DNA of 13,732 nt from positions 1-13,732 of the forward strand of contig JAFSUE010000011.1 of NCBI GenBank assembly GCA_017445435.1, given 5' to 3'. Numbering within the stretch: position 1 is the first letter of the stretch; every line of letters begins with the position of its first letter. The position numbers and the translations under genes were made by a program. Of the stretch, positions 1-6,800 are shown one piece after another. The DNA comes from Selenomonadaceae bacterium. GTDB lineage: Bacteria > Bacillota > Negativicutes > Selenomonadales > Selenomonadaceae. The notes beneath the pieces are model-generated. The model had not been told where the DNA came from. It ran no database searches and saw only the letters and a list, made by a program, of their open reading frames with translations.

Positions 1-62
1 GCAGACAAAGCCGCAACTTTGTCCTTGATTTTGTTGGTGCATTTGTAAATCAATTGAAACAT
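1..62 (-). CDS. Start of a small ORF after tadB, possible Flp-type pilin (partial)
   Basis: Only the first 20 codons and part of the next are inside the window. The ATG at 62-60 has a good ribosome binding site, GGAGGG at 79-74, 11 nt upstream. The visible protein is MFQLIYKCTNKIKDKVAALS, a short amphipathic, lysine-rich leader with no hydrophobic core yet. Flp prepilins begin with a short basic leader followed by a G/xxxxEY cleavage site and a hydrophobic helix. This start, and its position 70 nt after tadB in a Tad operon, would fit a Flp pilin or a TadE-like pseudopilin. The diagnostic part lies outside the window, so the function is a guess; that a gene starts here is fairly safe. It does not look like tadC, which would show membrane segments early. 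Confidence 0.5.
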   Translation of the reverse strand, partial: MFQLIYKCTNKIKDKVAALS

Positions 63-79
63 TTAAAACACTTCCCTCC

Positions 80-99
80 GAAACCTTCAGTTTGGTTTC
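80..99 (-). promoter_or_regulatory. Small hairpin abutting the ribosome binding site of the pilin-like ORF
   Basis: On the minus strand GAAACC (99-94) and GGTTTC (85-80) are exact inverted repeats around an 8-nt loop, and the 3' arm ends directly at the GGAGGG site. A 6-bp stem here could stabilise the downstream message, mark a processing site between tadB and the next gene, or modulate access to the ribosome binding site. There is no U-run, so it is not an intrinsic terminator. Confidence 0.35.
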
Positions 100-132
100 A
101 TTTATGAATTTTATCACTTTTTAGCCTATGTG

Positions 133-1092
133 TCAAACATCAATGTCGACGATACGCCGAATGACGAAAATCCCAATGATTTCCATGATAATTGCTACAA
201 CAACTGCCATTCTTCCCATTGGTTCTTCAAAAATTATCATAAAATTATCGTGGTTGAAAAAGTACATAAATGCAGCAGTAACGAACGGTAACAACAGCAA
301 AACTATTGCAGACAATCTGCCTTGCGCGGTCAAGGAGTTAATTTCGCGTTTCATTCTGATTCGCTCGTTAATCGTGTCGCTGATTGAATCCAACACCTGC
401 GCTAAGTTGCCGCCAATTTCGCGCTGAATCAAAACGGCAGTGACTACCAAGTCAAAATCAGAACTTTCAACACGTCGCGCCATTTGTTCAAGTGAATCAT
501 CAAGGTTTAAACCCATTGAAACATCATTCGTAACTTTTGCAAATTCTTCACTAATCGGCGGTTCCATTTCCTTCGCGATAATGTCCATTGCCTGCTGAAA
601 ACTATAACCTGCGCGGAGAGCATTAGCAACAGTCGTCAAACAATCGCTAAGTTGTTCAGTAAAAGCATTGCGACGGTTATTGATACGAATCAGAATCAAC
701 AGCCAAATAACGGTAGGCGTTGCCAAAATTCCAATCAGCGCGAACTGTTTATTGAGCGTCAGCATAAATACTAATACGCCAGTCAACGCGGCACTAAGAA
801 TTTCAATGATGATGAATTCCGCGCCTAAAATCGGAATGCCAGCGCGTTGCAAAAATTTTTCTGGCAGTTGCGTCAAACTAAATTTTGTAAGCGGTTTAGA
901 AATTCGCTGAATGAATGGGTAAATCTTAGCTAAGACGCCTTCATCTTTTTCCAGTCTAGCTTCATCAGTAGCCGTATGACGGCGCAGTCTGTGAAAAATA
1001 TCTGTGCTATGAAATTTCCGCGCGTACAAGAATATTAAACCGACAAGGCAAAATGTAAGTAGCGCCATTAAAATTGATACAGCTAAAATCAT
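133..1092 (-). CDS. tadB: TadB, Tad pilus inner membrane platform protein (type II secretion F family)
   Basis: 319 aa. TadB is one of the two GspF-like platform proteins of Tad pilus machines. It sits in the cytoplasmic membrane and couples the cytoplasmic motor to pilin assembly. Visible are an N-terminal membrane segment (about residues 4-23), a pair at about 93-135, and a C-terminal pair at about 260-280 and 294-313. The cytoplasmic T2SSF domain (about 145-255) contains the family-typical stretches ALRAGYSFQQA and LIQREIGGNLAQVLD, and the protein ends with the IRRIVDIDV-type tail of TadB. The ATG lies 4 nt after the cpaE stop, with AAAGG at 1104-1100, so the two are translationally coupled. 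In most Tad loci tadC follows; here a pilin-like start follows instead. Confidence 0.93.
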   Translation of the reverse strand: MILAVSILMALLTFCLVGLIFLYARKFHSTDIFHRLRRHTATDEARLEKDEGVLAKIYPFIQRISKPLTKFSLTQLPEKFLQRAGIPILGAEFIIIEILSAALTGVLVFMLTLNKQFALIGILATPTVIWLLILIRINNRRNAFTEQLSDCLTTVANALRAGYSFQQAMDIIAKEMEPPISEEFAKVTNDVSMGLNLDDSLEQMARRVESSDFDLVVTAVLIQREIGGNLAQVLDSISDTINERIRMKREINSLTAQGRLSAIVLLLLPFVTAAFMYFFNHDNFMIIFEEPMGRMAVVVAIIMEIIGIFVIRRIVDIDV

Positions 1093-1096
1093 AACG

Positions 1097-2206
1097 TTAC
1101 CTTTCGCCCGTGATGATGCCTTCAGCGATTTTGCGCAGATTTTTCATCATCAACGAATCTTTAGGCAAACTTTTACCAAGCCGCCCGCTATTTGCCAGTG
1201 AAATCATTCTGTATTCATTCGGCAAAATGTCGCTGACGTGGTAGCCCAATTTTTCCTCAATCTTCAAGCGTTCTTCCTCCGTACAAGGATTGACACGAGT
1301 GAACACAGGGTAAATCCTTTTTTCATCACCTGCCTCCATAGATTTTGAAACCTCCAGCGCCTTTTTCATGTGCTGAATTTCAAAGCCGTTGTTAATCATT
1401 GCCATAACGACGACGGTATCAGACAGTTGAGTCATCGCAACAGACACGGGATTAAATCCTGCGGGCAAGTCAATCAGCACGTACCTAAACAAATTGCAAG
1501 TCAATCGTATAACGTCAGCTAAGCTATCAACGTCGACAAGTTCCGCGTACTCTGGACGGTCAGGACTGCTTAATAAATAAAGATGATGACTAAGTCGGTA
1601 AAAGTACGGCTTGAGATTTAACGGATTGAGTAGCTTAATGTCCTGCGTTACCTCAACGATTGTTTGTTTAGGTTCAATGTCAAAGAAGATTGGCAAGTCG
1701 CCAAATTGTAAATCGGCGTCAATCAGTGCAACTCTTTCGTCGCTTTCTTCGGCAATAATCTGCGCCATAAGTGCGGCGGCAGTTGTACGACCAGCACGAC
1801 CTTTTGGGCTGAAAAAAGAAATTATCCTTGACAAGCCAGGTTTGCCGCGTTCGGTGTACAAGTGAATTGCATCAAGAATATCTTGAGTAGTAAACGGCTT
1901 TAAAATGCAACCCAACGCGCCAGCCGCGATAACATTCATTGCAATATCAGCGTTCCAATTTGAAACTAGCCCTAAAATTTTTGCGTCGGGAAATATATCG
2001 ACGAAAATGGGAATATTGTTTAGCGTTTCGGGATCGTCGACGTTGACTAAAAACAAATTCGGTTGAAAAACGCTACTTTGTCCAACAGCGTCTTGAACAT
2101 TTTTAAACGTCGCGGCAAGATTAAAATCAGTCGAACTTTTCAGCGTGGCGATCATATCGTCAAGCATTGTCGGATCGTCTTCAACTAAAATAACTTGGTA
2201 CGTCAT
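1097..2206 (-). CDS. cpaE: CpaE/TadZ: pseudo-receiver fused to a MinD/ParA-type ATPase
   Basis: 369 aa. CpaE/TadZ proteins localise Tad pilus assembly in the cell and combine a response-regulator-like domain with a ParA/MinD ATPase. Residues 1-120 are receiver-like: acidic residues E9-D10-D11, S82 and K103-P104 are in place, but the phospho-acceptor position carries Asn55 (LVNVDDP), so Asp phosphorylation is not expected. Residues 126-369 are the ATPase: deviant Walker A KGRAGRTT (135-142) keeps the signature lysine K135 but has R140 where the P-loop lysine should be; Walker A' LIDADLQFGD (161-170); Walker B VLIDLP (D246). The ATG at 2206 follows the previous stop by 5 nt, and its ribosome binding site AAAGGTGAG overlaps that gene's last codons, so the two ATPases are translated together. 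Confidence 0.92.
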   Translation of the reverse strand: MTYQVILVEDDPTMLDDMIATLKSSTDFNLAATFKNVQDAVGQSSVFQPNLFLVNVDDPETLNNIPIFVDIFPDAKILGLVSNWNADIAMNVIAAGALGCILKPFTTQDILDAIHLYTERGKPGLSRIISFFSPKGRAGRTTAAALMAQIIAEESDERVALIDADLQFGDLPIFFDIEPKQTIVEVTQDIKLLNPLNLKPYFYRLSHHLYLLSSPDRPEYAELVDVDSLADVIRLTCNLFRYVLIDLPAGFNPVSVAMTQLSDTVVVMAMINNGFEIQHMKKALEVSKSMEAGDEKRIYPVFTRVNPCTEEERLKIEEKLGYHVSDILPNEYRMISLANSGRLGKSLPKDSLMMKNLRKIAEGIITGER

Positions 2207-2211
2207 TCAAC

Positions 2212-3054
2212 TCACCTTTTACCGAAAAGAAACGCTAAAATTCTTGAGAAAAAGCCAATGCCCGCCGTCTGTACGCCTTGAATTTGTGTATCAGTCTGCA
2301 ATTTACGATTGGTGTACTTGCCCGTCAGTTCCCAAAAACTTTTTGTCAATCTTGAATCAGGAGCGCAGAACATAAGCGGCAAGCCTTGATTGATAGATTT
2401 CATAGTAGCGGGGAAGTCATTCGGCAAGCGATGATAAAAAGTTTCGCCAATAAGCCGTTCAACGTCATGACTTTCAATTAATTTTTGCGAATCAGCGCGG
2501 TTTTCTACCAATCGAATTTTGCTTTCTTCGTAATTAAACCTTATCAGTGTGTCGTAGCCGATTTTAAAATTTTTCAGCGCAGGTAGGAAGTCAATAACGC
2601 CGATAAAGTTAATTATCGTGCTGATGTCCAGCATTGCCAAATTTAAAGCACTGAACGCCGAGTTCAAATCAAGTACGACAAAATCAAAGTACGTCAACTG
2701 CTTGACGATATTTTCAATTCGCGCCACGTTAGCTTGGTAGGCGTCGTACAAATAAAATGGCGGCGGCATAACGGCGAAGGTTAAATCTTCGTGTTCATAA
2801 GTAATTAGAAAATCTTTCACTTCAAAGGAATCAGCATTTATTTGCATTGCTCTTTGTGCGGTAGCTATCGATTGTTTTGAGGTCAACTTCAAGTAATTCA
2901 AAACGTCACCAAATTGTAAGTCAAGGTCAACTAGGCAAACTTTGTAACCTTCCTTAGCCAATCCAGCCGATAAATTTATAGCCGTCACGGTCTTTCCAAT
3001 GCCTGGCGTCGTACTGAAAATGCTGATTATTATACTGCTTCTTTCTTCAGCCAT
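2212..3054 (-). CDS. Second MinD/CpaE-like ATPase of the Tad operon (no receiver domain)
   Basis: 280 aa, a SIMIBI-class ParA/MinD ATPase starting directly with the ATPase fold. The P-loop is STTPGIGKT (14-22): K21 is present, but the signature lysine expected five residues earlier is Thr16. Walker A' is LVDLDLQFGD (41-50), nearly identical to the same region of the downstream cpaE, and Walker B is FVVLDL (D129). The C-terminus GIGFFSRILAFLFGKR looks like an amphipathic, basic tail that could act as a membrane-targeting helix as in MinD (inference). It lies between cpaC and cpaE, so it probably works with CpaE in positioning the pilus machine; a cpaE paralogue is the best description. An in-frame TAG upstream fixes the ATG at 3054. 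The nearest strong ribosome binding site is unusually far away (see 3052-3096). Confidence 0.85.
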   Translation of the reverse strand: MAEERSSIIISIFSTTPGIGKTVTAINLSAGLAKEGYKVCLVDLDLQFGDVLNYLKLTSKQSIATAQRAMQINADSFEVKDFLITYEHEDLTFAVMPPPFYLYDAYQANVARIENIVKQLTYFDFVVLDLNSAFSALNLAMLDISTIINFIGVIDFLPALKNFKIGYDTLIRFNYEESKIRLVENRADSQKLIESHDVERLIGETFYHRLPNDFPATMKSINQGLPLMFCAPDSRLTKSFWELTGKYTNRKLQTDTQIQGVQTAGIGFFSRILAFLFGKR

Positions 3055-3096
3055 AAGTATCTAGCCAAGTTTATTTCAAATACTGGCTGCCTCCTT
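3052..3096 (-). promoter_or_regulatory. Distant ribosome binding site with intervening hairpin, MinD-like ATPase gene
   Basis: AAGGAGG lies at 3096-3090, 35 nt before the ATG at 3054, too far for normal use. Between them GCCAG (3087-3083) can pair with TTGGC (3068-3064), including a G-U pair, and the loop holds a further TATT/AATA pairing. If this hairpin forms, the effective spacing shrinks to about 11 nt. The only other start near the site is a TTG with a two-codon ORF. This is a structural inference from reading, not a computed fold. Confidence 0.4.
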
Positions 3097-3118
3097 TCCA
3101 TTTCCGTATCTAAAAAAG

Positions 3119-4513
3119 TTAGTCAACGTAGTCACTGCTAACGTCAACATCATTCATAGAATTTTTTTCGTCTCTCCCTTCTCTATAATGATTTTCCATT
3201 TGTTCGGACATTCTAGCGCGGGAAGTTTCATTTTCTCCGACAATGTACGGTGTCACGAGAATAATTAACTCCTGCTTGTCTTTTGTGGTTGAAGAATATT
3301 TGAAAAATTCACCGATGATAGGTATATCGCCTAAAAGCGGAATTTTATTAACAATTTTTCTTTCAGAAGAATCCATCAACCCGCCAATAACCATAGTCGT
3401 ACCAGATTTTAAACTTACGACGGAATCTGCGCGGCGCGTTGAAATGATAGGATTATCGCCAATGTATTCACCGCTGATATTGCTGACTTCGGTATAAATT
3501 GTCGATACGATATTATTTTGAGAATCGACAATCGGCTTGAACTGCAAAATAATTCCGTAGTCCCTAAACTTTATATAAACTTTATCGTTGGAATCATAAT
3601 AAGTGTAGGGAATTTCGCCGCCGATTTGAATAGTAGCCTGTTCGCCGCTCAACGTCATAACGCTGGGACGTGACAGAATTTTAGCCTTATTATTTGTAAT
3701 CAACGCGCTTATCTGCATATTTATATCAGCGTGTCTTTCAGATAGCCAACGCAAAGGATTATTTCGGAAAGGTGTATCGGCATTACCTCGCGTGAGAGAT
3801 TCGCCTACTGAAAAAACGCCAGGAGCACTACTTGGGCTACTGTTACCATACAAAATTCCTAAGTCCTTAGCGTCGCTGGAATTGATAGACAAAACTTGCG
3901 CTTCAAGGCGAATTTGCGTCGGGTGCAACATCTGCAAAAGGTCAATGACGTTGCCAGAATCTTGCACTTTATCAGTGTTCGTTAAAATCGTGTTTGAATC
4001 ATCCTCAGTAGCAGATTGAGTGCTTAACTGCGGATTTATGGTACTGCCGAAGTTCAAGCTACTTTTACTGCCGCTTTCCGCGTAAAGCCGCGCAACTTGT
4101 ATGGCGTGGTTACGTTCAAATTGATTCTCAACAGTTCCAGTCAAAAGTACGCGCTTTTCAACCATTTTCACGTGAACATTTGGCAAGTTGATAGCCTCTT
4201 CAATCAAACGCGCCGTTCTATCTTCGTCAGTAGCTACGTTAATAATAAATTCGTGGCGTACATTGTCAGTCGTCCATACAAAAATATTTGTCGTGCCAGC
4301 TTTTTGGGCGACGATTAAAAATTCATTCAGCGAATCGGGAACTTGAACAACTTTAGCAACTTCAGCACTGCCGACGGCAATTCGCGTAATGTTCAAATCC
4401 ATTTTCATATATCGCGAAGAATGGGCGTCAATATCCACAAATTCAGCCGCGCTGGCACAGTTAAACCACGCCATAAAAATAAAAGCTAAAATCGATAAAA
4501 ATAAATTTTTCAT
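3119..4513 (-). CDS. cpaC: CpaC/RcpA, outer membrane secretin of the Tad pilus
   Basis: 464 aa. CpaC multimers form the outer membrane channel through which the Flp pilus leaves the cell. It has a signal peptide (hydrophobic core about 4-18, cleavage near CASA-A, residue 22/23), then the secretin-associated pilus N-domain (about 24-95, with LNITRIAVGSAEVAKV), then a BON-like segment (about 98-145, VLLTGTV), and the secretin domain (about 195-425) with the hallmark PLLGDIPIIGEFF and ELIILVTPYIV. A polar tail of about 40 residues follows. The length is typical. ATG overlaps the cpaB stop as ATGA, so the two are coupled; AAGGA lies 12 nt upstream. A secretin requires an outer membrane, which is the main reason for calling the organism diderm. 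A lipoprotein pilotin is not visible in the window. Confidence 0.95.
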   Translation of the reverse strand: MKNLFLSILAFIFMAWFNCASAAEFVDIDAHSSRYMKMDLNITRIAVGSAEVAKVVQVPDSLNEFLIVAQKAGTTNIFVWTTDNVRHEFIINVATDEDRTARLIEEAINLPNVHVKMVEKRVLLTGTVENQFERNHAIQVARLYAESGSKSSLNFGSTINPQLSTQSATEDDSNTILTNTDKVQDSGNVIDLLQMLHPTQIRLEAQVLSINSSDAKDLGILYGNSSPSSAPGVFSVGESLTRGNADTPFRNNPLRWLSERHADINMQISALITNNKAKILSRPSVMTLSGEQATIQIGGEIPYTYYDSNDKVYIKFRDYGIILQFKPIVDSQNNIVSTIYTEVSNISGEYIGDNPIISTRRADSVVSLKSGTTMVIGGLMDSSERKIVNKIPLLGDIPIIGEFFKYSSTTKDKQELIILVTPYIVGENETSRARMSEQMENHYREGRDEKNSMNDVDVSSDYVD

Positions 4514-5487
4514 TGCGCAGAGGCTTCCTTATTCGACGAATTATCATTTGGATTTTGAACGACTTCAGCGCCATAAATAATTTCAAATTTTGGGGTAGTG
4601 TCTGCAGGTGGCGTTTCAACAGGTTTAGCAGATTCAACAGGTTTTGCAGGTTGCGCAGGAGTTACAGGCTCTTCCTTTTTAGGTGGCGCATTGGCAGAAA
4701 TTAGCGTGTAGTCAATTTCATCTACGTACATATCGGTAGGCTTGGACGGTCTCAACATTAAGTAGATGTCGCCCAACTTTGCCGCTGATACTAACTTCAA
4801 CGCCTCCTGCGGTCGAAGTGCTAAAGTTGCAATGGACGGACTAGCAACAGCCGCATTTGGATTTTTATTGCCATTATCATCTTTTTCAATTTCATTGCGA
4901 TCCATACTTTGATTTATGCTAAGCAACAAAATATTTTGAAGGATAATGCTAGTGGTAGCGCCGACGTTATTATTTTCAACAAGTAGCAAGTCGACGTAAT
5001 CGCCAGGCTTAGCAAATCCAGCAACGCCAGTTATATTGTTGACGTTGATTGAAACTGCGCGGCAGTCTGGCGGAATTGCGCCGACGAAACCTGATTGTTC
5101 CGAACTAAGATAAAGTTTTCTTTTAGTGATGATGTCGCCCGCAAGAATATTTATTCGCGCAGGTTTATCAATTACTTCAGAAAGTGAAGTTATCGCGCCA
5201 TTTGGTACGCTGTCCGAAGGGACTTCCTTAACTTGTACCATACTTTCAGAAATATTAACGCGGGGCGCAATGTCAGATTTTGCAACTACAACGGTAGTGA
5301 CGCGCGGCAAGTCGACGGTTATAGTTTTGGGCGTCACGTTTTCATTTTCAACGTTGGCAAATCTTGTCAAGAAAACGTAAAGTACGACGAACATTAAAAC
5401 TGCCGCGATAGCTGCTAATGTTAAAACTTGTCTAAGGTTTAAGTTATTGAGATAGTCTAAGATTCTAGAAAATAATTTTGAAAACAT
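4510..5487 (-). CDS. cpaB: CpaB/RcpC, Tad pilus assembly protein with SAF domain
   Basis: 325 aa. CpaB/RcpC is an inner-membrane-anchored periplasmic protein thought to connect to the secretin. It has one N-terminal membrane helix (about 20-41), a SAF domain (about 63-125, with the family-like SDIAPRVNISESMVQVKEVP and AGDIITKRKL), and the RcpC/CpaB domain (about 135-248, AVSINVNNITGVAGFAKPGDYVD split over 144-166). A Pro/Ala/Lys/Glu-rich linker with a repeated PAKPVE/SAKPVE (about 268-298) could span the periplasm or cell wall, followed by the C-terminal FEIIYGAEVV motif common in the family. First gene of the Tad operon, about 108 nt after the predicted transcription start. Its own ribosome binding site is weak (AGCAGG, 9 nt before ATG), so initiation may depend on the leader. 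Confidence 0.93.
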   Translation of the reverse strand: MFSKLFSRILDYLNNLNLRQVLTLAAIAAVLMFVVLYVFLTRFANVENENVTPKTITVDLPRVTTVVVAKSDIAPRVNISESMVQVKEVPSDSVPNGAITSLSEVIDKPARINILAGDIITKRKLYLSSEQSGFVGAIPPDCRAVSINVNNITGVAGFAKPGDYVDLLLVENNNVGATTSIILQNILLLSINQSMDRNEIEKDDNGNKNPNAAVASPSIATLALRPQEALKLVSAAKLGDIYLMLRPSKPTDMYVDEIDYTLISANAPPKKEEPVTPAQPAKPVESAKPVETPPADTTPKFEIIYGAEVVQNPNDNSSNKEASAQ

Positions 5488-5517
5488 TAAAAAGCCTGCT
5501 TCAATTTTTTAAATCTT

Positions 5518-5583
5518 GTAAAATGCGTGCCTTATCTCGAATCATTTACGGCTCGCCTTATGTCTGTTGATTAATTGACCGTA
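5518..5583 (-). promoter_or_regulatory. Tad operon leader RNA with two related stem-loops
   Basis: In the untranslated leader, TACGG (5583-5579) can pair with CCGTA (5551-5547), and AAATG (5547-5543) with CATTT (5525-5521). Both putative loops carry ATAAGGC followed by three nucleotides just before the 3' arm (5561-5555 and 5535-5529, 26 nt apart). The two stems share bases around 5547-5549, so full-length versions would compete. The repeated loop suggests a bound protein or RNA partner. It does not match the consensus of any riboswitch I know, including the c-di-GMP GEMM motif. Confidence 0.4.
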
Positions 5584-5601
5584 CAATTTTAGGTTGTGAA
5601 T

Positions 5602-5629
5602 ATTTTAGCACACTAATTTAATTTGTCAA
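5602..5629 (-). promoter_or_regulatory. Predicted housekeeping-sigma promoter of the Tad operon
   Basis: On the minus strand TTGACA (5629-5624) is a perfect -35 box. It is followed after 16 nt by TAAAAT (5607-5602), one mismatch from TATAAT, preceded by TG one base upstream (extended -10). The expected start point is near 5595, giving a leader of about 108 nt to cpaB. It is the best promoter match in the window. Confidence 0.8.
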
Positions 5630-5638
5630 CTAATTCAG

Positions 5639-5661
5639 AATTTCTAGTCACAATAGAAATT
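5639..5661. promoter_or_regulatory. Inverted repeat upstream of the Tad promoter, candidate operator
   Basis: AATTTCTA (5639-5646) and TAGAAATT (5654-5661) are perfect 8-bp inverted repeats around a 7-bp spacer. The centre is about 55 bp upstream of the predicted start point and the near edge is 9 bp from the -35 box, a placement common for activator sites. The regulator is unknown and no regulator gene is next to it. Confidence 0.5.
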
Positions 5662-5862
5662 GCACTTAGCAACCAGTGACGATTAAGGGAACAAGACTTT
5701 AACGAAGTCAGCCGTTTTAAGATTAGCAATAATGCGTAATGTTTTTTATGCAGTGATTTTCGATAAAATATAAAAATCCTGTCTTCAACGTGTAATTTTA
5801 TTCTTGTTCTACGTATACACCGTTTTAAAAAAATTTTACGCCTTTCAGTTAATTAAGCTTAT
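5662..5862. other. Rest of the metF-tad spacer, no gene recognised
   Basis: The spacer between metF and cpaB is 375 nt (5488-5862). Its proximal part holds the tad leader, promoter and inverted repeat listed separately. In the remaining 201 nt no ORF has a plausible ribosome binding site, and there is no GC-rich terminator with a U-run after metF. It has only short palindromes, for example GACTT/AAGTC at 5695-5709, and an AT-rich tract at 5823-5838. Confidence 0.6.
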
Positions 5863-6708
5863 CTACAAAAGATTTTTAACGGCGTCACTGATTCGCCGCG
5901 CTACATAAACATTGTTCATAACGTACAAATGGATTCCGTCCACGCCGTGCGCCAAAAGGTCAACAATTTGATTCAGCGCGTAGACAATGCCAGCTTCTTG
6001 AAGTGCATCGGAATTGTCGCCGTACTTGTCAAGAATTTTTCTGAACTTGACAGGCAACGACGCGCCGCAAATGTTCACCATACGTTCAATTTGTTTTTTC
6101 TTCGTCACGGGCATAATTCCCGCCTCAATCGGTACGTCGACGCCAAGCGCAGAAATTTTTTCACGGAAATAGTGGAAGTGATTGTTATCGAAAAATAATT
6201 GAGTGATAAGCCCATCAACTCCCGCGTCGACTTTCGCTTTCAAAAAATTTAAATCCGCGTCGAAGTCCGTTGATTCGGTATGCCCTTCTGGATAGCAGGC
6301 GGCGTAAATTTTGAACTTACTGCCAGTCTTTTCGCGTATGAATGAAATTAAATCGACGGCGTGCGGAAAAATATTTTTCGGCTCAACGTTGGGAACTTTA
6401 TCGCCGCGCAGTGCTAAAATTGAGTCAATGCCGCGCAGTTCAAGTTGCGCCAAAATATTTTCAACTTCGCCTTTATCAAGATTTATGCAGGGGATATGCG
6501 CCACGCTTTTTTTGTGGTACTTATCCTTAATCGCGGCGGCAACTTCAATCATACGAGCGCTAGCATTGGTACTTGAACCACCTGCGCCGCAAGTCACGCT
6601 TATAAAGTCAGGATTTAAATCCGTCAAGCCGTCCAAAGTTTTATAGATAACGTCGACTGGCATATCTTGACGCGGTGGGAAAATTTCAAATGAAAAATTT
6701 GCCTTCAA
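5863..6708 (-). CDS. metF: MetF, 5,10-methylenetetrahydrofolate reductase
   Basis: 281 aa, cytosolic FAD-dependent TIM-barrel enzyme reducing 5,10-methylene-THF to 5-methyl-THF, the methyl donor for methionine synthesis. The family landmarks are in order: FEIFPPR (7-13) with the catalytic acid Glu8 (equivalent to E. coli Glu28), VTCGAGGSS (38-46), LALRGD (98-103, Asp103 near FAD N1), ACYPEGH (137-143), ITQLFFD (168-174, Gln170 contacts the folate), AGIMPVT (196-202), and the C-terminal HLYVMNN, the counterpart of E. coli HFYTLNR. It is slightly shorter than the E. coli enzyme and complete. The start is TTG at 6708, supported by GGGAGG at 6724-6719 nine nt upstream; the first ATG (codon 16) would delete the active-site motif. 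No S-box riboswitch or convincing promoter was seen in the 206-nt upstream spacer. Confidence 0.95.
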   Translation of the reverse strand: MKANFSFEIFPPRQDMPVDVIYKTLDGLTDLNPDFISVTCGAGGSSTNASARMIEVAAAIKDKYHKKSVAHIPCINLDKGEVENILAQLELRGIDSILALRGDKVPNVEPKNIFPHAVDLISFIREKTGSKFKIYAACYPEGHTESTDFDADLNFLKAKVDAGVDGLITQLFFDNNHFHYFREKISALGVDVPIEAGIMPVTKKKQIERMVNICGASLPVKFRKILDKYGDNSDALQEAGIVYALNQIVDLLAHGVDGIHLYVMNNVYVARRISDAVKNLL

Positions 6709-6800
6709 AAATTTTTACCTCCCAAAATTTTTAAAGTTTATTAGGTGGTGTTGAATAACTAAGTACTGATAAAAAATAAAGGAAATTACGCGGCATTTCA

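Noticed and set aside
128..427. Plus-strand ORF of 99 codons opposite tadB
   Set aside because: No ribosome binding site, composition of a shadow frame, and tadB on the other strand is unambiguous.
5823..5838. AT-rich palindrome after metF as an intrinsic terminator
   Set aside because: The stem would be almost all A-T with poor pairing in the middle and no distinct U-run after a GC stem.
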